Below are positions 1 through 4,953 of a stretch of DNA of 5,841 bases, piece after piece (positions within the stretch are counted from its first letter, which is position 1; the number at the start of each line of letters is the position of its first letter). The notes beneath the pieces were generated by a model that saw nothing but the letters and a program-made list of their open reading frames with translations, was not told where the DNA came from and ran no database searches. The DNA comes from Lachnospiraceae bacterium (lineage in GTDB: Bacteria; Bacillota_A; Clostridia; Lachnospirales; Lachnospiraceae). The DNA is taken from the NCBI GenBank assembly GCA_017958935.1, contig JAGDBR010000065.1:1-5841 (forward strand). Direction: 5' to 3'. The position numbers and the translations under genes are program-made.

Positions 1-301
1 CGGAACGGACCTCCATGTATCCGCCCGTCATCTCCGCTTCCATCTTGAAGAACGGAAGCCCGAGGCCGACGGAGCGCGTCTTGCGCGTCGTGTAGAACGG
101 ATCGGTCACATGCCGCAGGATCTCTTCTGTCATGCCGCAGCCGTCGTCCAGGATCGAGATCGTCAGCACGACGTCCCGCAGAAAAGGATCGCTCTCTTCC
201 GGATGCGCCGCCTTCTCGTCGATCAGGATCGAGACGAGGCTCGCGCGCGCCTTGACCGAATTCTCGGCAATGTCCAGGATGTTCAGCGAGAGTTCCTTCA
301 T
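1..301 (-). CDS. GHKL ATPase 2, histidine-kinase-like ATP-binding protein (3' end outside window)
   Basis: The first 100 residues of a second HATPase_c protein are visible, and the frame is open to the left edge. It starts directly with the ATPase fold: LNILDIAENSVKA (6-18) is the N-box with E13 and N14, LDDGCGM (51-57) is the G1 box, DPFYTTR (67-73) the F-box, and SVGLGLPFFK (77-86) the G2 lid. The DPFYTTR and GLGLP segments resemble true histidine kinases, unlike the RsbW-like ATPase earlier in the operon. There is no DHp domain upstream, since the ATG at 301 overlaps the PHP stop by ATGA and has AAGGA as ribosome binding site. Relatives of this form are about 180-190 residues, so roughly half is missing. 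It may bind ATP as part of a signalling complex without transferring phosphate to histidine; this is inference. Confidence 0.87.
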   Translation of the reverse strand, partial: MKELSLNILDIAENSVKARASLVSILIDEKAAHPEESDPFLRDVVLTISILDDGCGMTEEILRHVTDPFYTTRKTRSVGLGLPFFKMEAEMTGGYMEVRS

Positions 302-1032
302 AGTTCGTTCCTTAAGATCCGGATCAGGTTCTCCCGGACCAGCGCGCCCGAATAGGGCTCGTCGGGGATCTCGATCGACCGGTTCTCCTCCCTGAGGTCC
401 GTCAGGTAATGCGCGTCCGACGAGACCAGGATCCGTTTGTCCTGCAGGCCGAACTCTTCCGTATAGGCCGCTTCGTTCTTCGAAAAATGCAGCTCCACGT
501 TCCGGAAGACCGGCGTTTCGGGCAGCGTGCCGAGGATCGCGATGATCCCGTTCGCTTCGCGGTCGATGTGCGCCGGATAGCAGACGCCGTGATGCCGGTC
601 GGCAAGCGCCGGCACTTCTTCCAGCGTGATCTCGGTCGCGTTCGTCAGGAAGTCCGGTTCGGTCCCGACGATCTCGTCGTTCCCGTCCAGGATCAGCTGT
701 TCCCCGAAGATGTCCGGCCGGTTCGGGATGCGCACGCGGCGCGCGTCGACTTCTTCGTTGAACGCCATCGCGTCTTCCAGCGTCGGGAAGAGGCAGACGA
801 CGTGGATCTCTTCCGCGGTCGTCAGCTCCATGCCGGGGACCGGGATGATCCCGTAGCGTTTGCAGGCCGTGAAAAAGGCCGGGCAGTTCTTGGTCGTGTT
901 ATGGTCGGTCAGGGCCATGATCTGAATATGGTTCAGCGTGGCCATGCCCGCCAGGTTGTTCGGCGTATTATCCTCATCGCCGCAGGGCGACAGGCACGAA
1001 TGCACATGAAGATCATACGTGTACAGGCTCAT
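298..1032 (-). CDS. PHP-domain metallophosphoesterase
   Basis: A 244-residue soluble protein that is a complete PHP domain (polymerase and histidinol phosphatase fold), a metal-dependent phosphoester hydrolase. All typical metal ligands are visible in order: H9 and H11 (HVH), D43-H44 (DHN), E69 (GMELTT), H77 (EIHV), H155 (PAHID), and D206 and H208 (SDAH). An insertion at about 92-145 follows the H77 strand, as in TrpH/YciV-type PHP proteins, which cut phosphoester bonds in nucleotides and RNA ends. The substrate here cannot be read from the sequence. Candidates are a nucleotide or a phosphoprotein linked to the neighbouring ATPases. It is coupled on both sides by 4-nt ATGA overlaps, upstream with DRTGG protein 2 and downstream with the second GHKL ATPase, so equal production with these proteins is likely. 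An AAGGTG sequence 8 nt before the ATG is the probable, rather weak, ribosome binding site. Confidence 0.9.
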   Translation of the reverse strand: MSLYTYDLHVHSCLSPCGDEDNTPNNLAGMATLNHIQIMALTDHNTTKNCPAFFTACKRYGIIPVPGMELTTAEEIHVVCLFPTLEDAMAFNEEVDARRVRIPNRPDIFGEQLILDGNDEIVGTEPDFLTNATEITLEEVPALADRHHGVCYPAHIDREANGIIAILGTLPETPVFRNVELHFSKNEAAYTEEFGLQDKRILVSSDAHYLTDLREENRSIEIPDEPYSGALVRENLIRILRNEL

Positions 1033-1358
1033 GACAGCACCTTGTACAGCGCCACGGCGGCCTCGTAAGAGGTGCCTTCGAACGACAGCACGTTGATCTC
1101 CTTGTCTTCAGCCAGCTGCTGAAGCTCGTCCGGCAGCTGAACGCCCTCCGTCAGGATCACGCAGGACACGTTGACGAGGGAGGCGACGGCGATCACGTTC
1201 GTGTTCGACATGATCGTGATCCAGGCCTGATCCTCGAACGCCCTGCCCATGACCCAGGACAGCAGGTCGCCCATGTAGACGCCGTCGATCTCCCGGCCCG
1301 GATCGGGCAGGACGACGGGCTTCATGATGTTCAGTTCAGCCAGTTCGGAGACCTTCAT
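1029..1358 (-). CDS. DRTGG-domain protein 2
   Basis: A 109-residue small soluble protein, divergent from DRTGG protein 1 but with the same small alpha/beta layout. It has an N-terminal extension of about 22 residues (KVSELAELN...), then GVYMGDLLSWVM (26-37), DQAWITIMSNTNVIAVASL (43-61), CVILTEGVQLP (66-76) and a helical end EAAVALYKVL (99-108). The segment GDLLSWVM...DQAWITI parallels SDMMSDVL...DQAVLLT in the first copy. Unlike copy 1 it has only one cysteine (C66). The ATG at 1358 is preferred over an upstream in-frame start at 1385, because AAGGAGAG lies just before it and ATGA overlaps the hydrogenase-like stop by 4 nt. It also overlaps the PHP gene by ATGA. Members of this family commonly sit next to [FeFe]-hydrogenase genes; its ligand, if any, is unknown. 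Confidence 0.78.
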   Translation of the reverse strand: MKVSELAELNIMKPVVLPDPGREIDGVYMGDLLSWVMGRAFEDQAWITIMSNTNVIAVASLVNVSCVILTEGVQLPDELQQLAEDKEINVLSFEGTSYEAAVALYKVLS

Positions 1359-2602
1359 GACTCTCCTTTTCTGATCAGCGGGCACTCCGCACAGGAAAGA
1401 CCGGCCTTGACCGCGTCTTCCGCGTTCGCGCGGCAGCTCGGGGCGCCGCAGGCGCCGCAGTCGATGCCCGGAAGCGTTTCGCGCAGCTTCTGGATCTTCG
1501 ACATCATGCGCATCGACTCGGCCATCGAATTGCCGAGCTTGCCGACCGGCACATATGCCGGCAGCGTTTCGAAGAACAGGTCGTCCGGGATGTCCTCGTC
1601 CGGGCCCGCGTTGTACATCGAGACCGGGAGGTACCGTTTCAGCGACTGGAGCCGCGCGCGGGCGATGAACGGGTTCTGCACCGTCAGCACACCGCCGACG
1701 CAGCCGCCCGGGCAGGCGTTCAGTTCAATGAACTTCACCTGCGAGATGTTCCCGTCTTCGATCTGGTTCAGCACGTGGATCACGTTCTCGATCCCGTCCG
1801 CGGCCAGGTAGTCGTCGTTCAGGATCGCGGCGGACTCGCCGCCGGAAGACGCCCAGCCGATGCCGACCATGCCGGAATCCAGCAGGGGCTCGAGCTGTTC
1901 GTCGCGCTTCATCGCGTTGATCAGTTCAAAATAGATGTCGGCGATCGACAGGACCTCGTCGACGTTCAGTTTGTAGAATTCTTTATAATTGTGGACGTAG
2001 GAAGCCTTCGCGGGGCACGGGGAAATGAAGAAGATCCCGATGTCCTCGCTCTTCAGCTCCGGATGCTCGTCCAGCGCCTTCCGGCGCGCCAGCTTCGCCG
2101 CGACTTCGATCGGCGGCAGAAGGTGCATGACATGGCTGCTCAGCGACGGATACAGCAGGCCGATCAGCCGCACGACGACCGGACAGGCCGACGAGATGAT
2201 CGGCATCGGAATGCCTTCCGTCTTGATGTACTGGCGCGTGTGCGCCGTCACGATCTCGGCCGCCTTCGCGACCTCGTAGACCTCGTCGAAGCCGATCTTC
2301 TTCAGCCCGTTCAGAATGTAGTCGATATCGTCCAGATTCTCGAACTGCCCGTACAGCGTCGGCGCGGGCAGCGCGATCTTATAGCGGTACTGATGGATCG
2401 CGGAAAGCTTCGACATGACCGAATGCTTCGCGTGATGCGGGCATCTGCGGATGCACTCCCCGCAGTCGATGCACCGGCCGGCGTCGATCACCGCGTGACC
2501 GTCCCGGATCCGGATCGCTTCGGTCGGGCAATGCTGCAGGCAGGTGGTGCAGCCCCTGCATTTGCTCTGATCCAATAATACGGAATGCTGATAGGAATCC
2601 AT
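1355..2602 (-). CDS. Putative sensory [FeFe]-hydrogenase-like protein (group D/HydS-like) with ferredoxin and C-terminal Fe-S domains
   Basis: A 415-residue iron-sulfur protein, shorter than catalytic HydA enzymes. Domain order: 2x[4Fe-4S] ferredoxin domain with C15/C18/C21/C25 and C44/C47/C50/C54; the H-cluster domain at about 75-375; and a C-terminal four-cysteine Fe-S domain (PF04060-like) with C382, C385, C390 and C407. The H-cluster cysteines are present: C140 in SSACP (137-141), C196 in SPCPAK (194-199), and C297 and C301 in NACPGGC (295-301). Against the canonical motifs TSCCP, MPCxxKxxE and ExMACxxGCxxGGGQP, the proton-shuttling Cys is Ala139, the Met of motif 2 is Ser194, its Glu is Tyr202, and the Met of motif 3 is Asn295. 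The GGGQP ending is lost (GGVLTVQNP). These changes fit putatively sensory enzymes with low turnover; the Cys-to-Ala change recalls Thermoanaerobacter mathranii HydS. Unlike group C sensors there is no PAS domain. The start at 2602 has a GGGGGA site; the end overlaps the next gene by ATGA. Confidence 0.85.
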   Translation of the reverse strand: MDSYQHSVLLDQSKCRGCTTCLQHCPTEAIRIRDGHAVIDAGRCIDCGECIRRCPHHAKHSVMSKLSAIHQYRYKIALPAPTLYGQFENLDDIDYILNGLKKIGFDEVYEVAKAAEIVTAHTRQYIKTEGIPMPIISSACPVVVRLIGLLYPSLSSHVMHLLPPIEVAAKLARRKALDEHPELKSEDIGIFFISPCPAKASYVHNYKEFYKLNVDEVLSIADIYFELINAMKRDEQLEPLLDSGMVGIGWASSGGESAAILNDDYLAADGIENVIHVLNQIEDGNISQVKFIELNACPGGCVGGVLTVQNPFIARARLQSLKRYLPVSMYNAGPDEDIPDDLFFETLPAYVPVGKLGNSMAESMRMMSKIQKLRETLPGIDCGACGAPSCRANAEDAVKAGLSCAECPLIRKGES

Positions 2603-2617
2603 GGCATTCCCCCTTCC

Positions 2618-2643
2618 GCGGGCGAACCGTTCAGGGCGCCCGC
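2618..2643 (-). promoter_or_regulatory. Intergenic hairpin before the hydrogenase-like gene
   Basis: This is a perfect 7-bp GC inverted repeat (GCGGGCG / CGCCCGC) around a 12-nt loop, in the only sizeable gap inside the operon. It lies just upstream of the GGGGGA ribosome binding site of the hydrogenase-like gene. No U-run follows, so termination is unlikely. It may act as an RNA processing or stability element, or tune translation of the hydrogenase-like protein. Confidence 0.4.
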
Positions 2644-2662
2644 CTTCGCTCAGCCGCCTGCC

Positions 2663-3088
2663 TTACGCAAGACGGATGACCATCGTGATCTTCGTCCCCA
2701 CGCCGACGGTCGTGTCGATATGCATTTCGTCGGTGTAGCGCTTCATGTTCGGCAGGCCCATGCCCGCGCCGAAGCCCAGCGACTGGATCGTGCTCGTGGC
2801 CGTCGAAAAGCCTTCCTGCATCGCCTTCTCCACGTCGGCGATGCCCGGACCCTTGTCCTCCAGCACGATCGTGATCGCTTCCTCCGAAACGATCACGTCC
2901 GCCGTCCCGCCGTCCGCGTGGATGACCATGTTGATCTCGCCCTCGTACATCGCGATCGCGACGCGGCGGATCAGTTCGGAAGGCAGTCCCAGCTCGCGCA
3001 GGCGTTTCTTCACCTTCACGGACGCCTGTCCGGCAGAGGTGAAATCGTTCCCGTCCACGTCAAAATGGAATACCAGCGGCTCAGACAT
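2663..3088 (-). CDS. GHKL ATPase, RsbW/SpoIIAB-like anti-sigma-factor type
   Basis: A 141-residue stand-alone HATPase_c domain of the serine-kinase/anti-sigma type, the usual length for RsbW-like proteins (about 140-160). The N-box reads AMYEGEINMVIHA (46-58) with E49 and N53 as Mg-ATP ligands. The G1 box is EDKGPGI (77-83) with D78 contacting adenine, and the G2 glycine-rich lid is GFGAGMGLPNM (105-115). There is no DHp histidine domain, membrane segment or sensor domain, so it is not an ordinary sensor kinase. The family either phosphorylates a serine on an antagonist protein or sequesters a sigma factor; no STAS antagonist or sigma factor is visible here. It overlaps DRTGG protein 1 by 8 nt, with GGAGGGG inside the upstream gene as ribosome binding site. 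A 60-nt gap separates it from the hydrogenase-like gene. Family call is firm; target is unknown. Confidence 0.88.
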   Translation of the reverse strand: MSEPLVFHFDVDGNDFTSAGQASVKVKKRLRELGLPSELIRRVAIAMYEGEINMVIHADGGTADVIVSEEAITIVLEDKGPGIADVEKAMQEGFSTATSTIQSLGFGAGMGLPNMKRYTDEMHIDTTVGVGTKITMVIRLA

Positions 3089-3437
3089 CGGAATGGTCCC
3101 CTCCGTTCAGTCCGTGCGCGTACAGCGTACCGCACGCCGGGAACATCCGCATCGGCGTCGTCATGACGACCAGGCCCGATGCGTCCGCCAGCTCGATCAT
3201 CTCGGGCGTCGGCTTCTTGTCGCGGACGAAGACGAGACAGACCATGTCCATCATTTCCGCGGTCCGGATCGTCTGCGCGTTCACAAGGCCCGTCAGCAGG
3301 ACCGCCTGGTCCTTTACGTAACGGAGCACGTCGCTCATCATGTCGGAACCGCAGGCCGAATACACATGGCTGTCCATGTGCTCCGCCCCGCAGACGACCT
3401 CCGCGTTCAATAATTCCTTAACGGTAGTGAGCTTCAT
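3081..3437 (-). CDS. DRTGG-domain protein 1
   Basis: A 118-residue small soluble protein of the DRTGG-domain family (PF07085) as found next to hydrogenase genes in anaerobic Firmicutes. The molecular role is not established; DRTGG domains elsewhere accompany CBS domains or phosphotransacetylase and are thought to bind a ligand. Visible features are ACGSDMMSDVLRYV (28-41), the core AVLLTGLVNAQTIRTAEMMD (45-64), a beta strand VCLVFVRDKKP (66-76), and a C-terminal MFPACGTLYAHGL (98-110). Cysteines are at 16, 29, 67 and 102; C29 and C102 sit in the most conserved-looking segments. The ATG at 3437 follows AGGAAGG (3446-3452). The 3' end overlaps the next gene by 8 nt (ATGTCTGA), which indicates translational coupling with the GHKL ATPase. 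Confidence 0.85.
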   Translation of the reverse strand: MKLTTVKELLNAEVVCGAEHMDSHVYSACGSDMMSDVLRYVKDQAVLLTGLVNAQTIRTAEMMDMVCLVFVRDKKPTPEMIELADASGLVVMTTPMRMFPACGTLYAHGLNGGDHSDV

Positions 3438-3462
3438 CTGTTTCGCCTTCCTGAAAAACGCG

Positions 3463-3960
3463 TCAGTCCGTGTATTTCGCGAGGATGCCTTCGACCTGGT
3501 CGACGGTCATGCGGCCGTAGACGTCTTCATTGATGACCATGACCGGCGCAAGTCCGCAGGCGCCGACGCAGCGGGACGCGGAAAGCGCCCACTTGCCGTC
3601 GGCCGTGCATTCGTCGGTGCCGATGCCGAGCACTTCCTGGAGCTTGTCCAGGATGTTGCCGGAGCCCTTGACGTAGCAGGCCGTGCCGAGGCAGACGGAA
3701 ACATTGTACCTGCCCTTCGGGGACAGCGCGAACTGCGCGTAGAACGTGGAAACGCCATAGATCTTTTCGAGCGGGACTTCCATGCCCTCAGCGATCATGT
3801 TCTGAACTTCGAACGGCAGATAACCGTAGATGTCCTGTGCTTGCTGCATCACGACCATCAGGTTGGACTTGTCCGACTTGTTCTCTTCGATGACGGCCTT
3901 CAGGCGGGCTTCCTGCTCCGCGGTCCCCTTGAACGGGACTGAGCTGATCTTTTTCTTCAT
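3463..3960 (-). CDS. NuoE/HndA-like [2Fe-2S] subunit (thioredoxin-like ferredoxin)
   Basis: A 165-residue soluble protein of the complex I 24-kDa / NuoE / HndA family (usual length about 160). The N-terminal helical part runs to about residue 80 and includes MQQAQDIYGYLP (38-49) and the family signature YGVSTFYAQF (68-77). The thioredoxin-like part carries the four [2Fe-2S] ligands in the expected spacing: C90 and C95 (CLGTAC), then C131 and C135 (CVGAC). In the family this subunit passes electrons between NAD(P)H-oxidising flavoproteins and hydrogenase or formate dehydrogenase partners. Here no NuoF-like flavoprotein is adjacent inside the window. The gene leads the operon, directly after the promoter and a consensus ribosome binding site, with DRTGG protein 1 starting 25 nt downstream. 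It could belong to a bifurcating hydrogenase further downstream or serve as an electron relay to the sensory-type hydrogenase in this operon; the sequence does not decide. Confidence 0.92.
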   Translation of the reverse strand: MKKKISSVPFKGTAEQEARLKAVIEENKSDKSNLMVVMQQAQDIYGYLPFEVQNMIAEGMEVPLEKIYGVSTFYAQFALSPKGRYNVSVCLGTACYVKGSGNILDKLQEVLGIGTDECTADGKWALSASRCVGACGLAPVMVINEDVYGRMTVDQVEGILAKYTD

Positions 3961-3969
3961 GGCGAAAAA

Positions 3970-3975
3970 CCTCCT
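3970..3975 (-). promoter_or_regulatory. Consensus ribosome binding site of the NuoE-like gene
   Basis: AGGAGG on the minus strand, 9 nt upstream of the ATG at 3960. It is the strongest Shine-Dalgarno sequence in the operon and fixes the start of the first gene. Confidence 0.85.
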
Positions 3976-4045
3976 CTTCCTGTGCGGAATCTCTGTATTG
4001 CTGTTTCAGATCGGGACCGGACGCCCCTGTTGTTTTCTTTCACGG

Positions 4046-4062
4046 CGGCGCATCCCGCGCCG
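4046..4062 (-). promoter_or_regulatory. Hairpin in the 5' leader of the operon
   Basis: This is a perfect 6-bp inverted repeat, CGGCGC-GGGAT-GCGCCG on the minus strand, starting about 7 nt after the predicted transcription start. No U-run follows, so it is not an intrinsic terminator. It could protect the 5' end of the mRNA or be a protein-binding site. It does not match a regulator site I recognise. Confidence 0.4.
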
Positions 4063-4075
4063 TAAGCCAAAATGT

Positions 4076-4104
4076 ATCATATCATAAGACGGCGGTTTTG
4101 AAAA
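4076..4104 (-). promoter_or_regulatory. Sigma-A type promoter of the hydrogenase-associated operon
   Basis: On the minus strand there is a -35 box TTTTCA (4099-4104, 4 of 6 matches to TTGACA), a 17-nt spacer and a -10 box TATGAT (4076-4081, 5 of 6). TG at 4083-4084, one base upstream of the -10 box, makes it an extended -10. A run of seven A residues (4118-4124 on this strand) sits at about -49 to -55 and could act as an UP element. A second, overlapping TATGAT occurs at 4081-4086. The predicted RNA start is near 4068-4069, giving a leader of about 108 nt before the first gene. Confidence 0.7.
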
Positions 4105-4134
4105 GAAGTTTATGTGATTTTTTTAACATATTAA

Positions 4135-4153
4135 GACGGGCCGGAAATCCGTC
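4135..4153 (-). terminator. Possible weak terminator after the glycosyltransferase
   Basis: On the minus strand GACGG and CCGTC form a 5-bp stem around a 9-nt loop, overlapping the stop codon of the glycosyltransferase. It is followed by TTAATATGTT, not a clean U-run. The position is right for the end of the polysaccharide transcript but the stem is short. Read-through into the next operon is possible. Confidence 0.25.
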
Positions 4154-4937
4154 AGAACAGCTTCCAGCCCCATTTGGAAAAATACTGCCGCATGGACCGC
4201 AGATGGATGCGGAACAGGGTCTTGTCGCGGTAGGAAGACCGCTCCCAGCCGTGGATCACGGTCGCGCCCGGGAAATACAGAAGAGACGAGATCTCATTGA
4301 CTCTTCTGCACAGGTCGGCGTCCTCCATGTAGAGGAAAAAGCGTTCGTCAAACCCCTTCAGTTTCCGGAACAGTTCCGTCCGGATCACGAGAAAGCTGCC
4401 CTGTCCGAACGGCACGCAGAACGGCTGCGTATAGTCCATGTCCTGCATCGTGTGCCGGTCCTGGCGCTTTCGGAAGCCGTTCGGGAAAAGATAGCGGATC
4501 ACAAGGTCCGCGACCGTCAGCTCCCGCCGGTAGGCTTTCTGCAGCCGCCCCTCTTCGTCCGTCAGGCGCGGAATGACCATGCCGCAGTCTTCCTTCTGCC
4601 GCATGAAATCAAGGATCGAAGAAAACGCGTCCTCACGAAGCTCGATATCCGGGTTCAGGACCGCGTGGAAATCAGAGTCCAGCAGCGGCAGGACGAGGTT
4701 GTTCGCCGCGCCGTACCCCAGGTTTTCCGGCGCCGCAATGTACGTCACGTCCGGATACTGCCTAAGAAACGCGCGAAAGCCCTCTCTGTCCCCGGCATAT
4801 TCGGCTGCGCCGTTGTCGATGACATAGAGGGCTTTCGTCACGGAAACAGCAGTCTGCTCTTCAATCGAGCGGACTGCCCTTTCTGCTGCTTCTGCGTCGC
4901 GGTAAACGACGATGGAGATCGAAAGATCGGTATGCAT
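4152..4937 (-). CDS. Glycosyltransferase family 2 (rhamnosyltransferase-like)
   Basis: A 261-residue cytoplasmic or membrane-associated GT-A fold enzyme, likely adding a sugar to the lipid-linked intermediate started by the preceding sugar-phosphate transferase. Visible features are the N-terminal beta strand SISIVVYRD at 6-14, ENLGYGAANN at 71-80 (typical of WbbL-like rhamnosyltransferases), an NPD triplet at 95-97 where the nucleotide-sugar/metal DXD motif sits, and the acceptor-side acidic motif FFLYMEDADLCRRV at 200-213 that carries the probable catalytic base. VIHGWERSS at 227-235 matches the conserved histidine segment near the end of such enzymes. No transmembrane segment is evident. 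The ATG at 4937 is preceded by GGGGGAGA (4944-4951). GGGG-AGA-CCCC at 4940-4950 could fold into a small hairpin over this ribosome binding site. The gene lies 16 nt after the sugar transferase and is probably cotranscribed with it. Donor and acceptor are unknown. Confidence 0.9.
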   Translation of the reverse strand: MHTDLSISIVVYRDAEAAERAVRSIEEQTAVSVTKALYVIDNGAAEYAGDREGFRAFLRQYPDVTYIAAPENLGYGAANNLVLPLLDSDFHAVLNPDIELREDAFSSILDFMRQKEDCGMVIPRLTDEEGRLQKAYRRELTVADLVIRYLFPNGFRKRQDRHTMQDMDYTQPFCVPFGQGSFLVIRTELFRKLKGFDERFFLYMEDADLCRRVNEISSLLYFPGATVIHGWERSSYRDKTLFRIHLRSMRQYFSKWGWKLF

Positions 4938-4953
4938 GAGGGGTCTCCCCCGT

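Noticed and set aside
409..1068. Plus-strand open frame of 219 codons opposite the PHP gene
   Set aside because: Antisense shadow; the minus-strand product has a full set of PHP metal ligands and overlapping start and stop codons with its neighbours.
1359..1385. Upstream in-frame start for DRTGG protein 2 at 1385
   Set aside because: It would overlap the hydrogenase-like gene by 31 nt, while the ATG at 1358 has a good AAGGAGAG site and an ATGA overlap like the next two junctions.
1775..2578. Long plus-strand open frame of 267 codons opposite the hydrogenase-like gene
   Set aside because: Its translation is rich in Arg, Asp and Val with no recognisable motif, as expected for the antisense of a GC-rich gene. 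The minus-strand frame has clear Fe-S and H-cluster motifs.
1355..2602. Catalytic H2-evolving [FeFe]-hydrogenase as the annotation
   Set aside because: The proton-transfer Cys and Glu and both H-cluster-contacting Met residues are replaced, so a plain HydA label would mislead.
4111..4130. AT-rich inverted repeat TATGT/ACATA around a T-run, as a terminator or operator
   Set aside because: A 5-bp AU-only stem is too weak for termination. The A-tract position fits an UP element of the promoter better.
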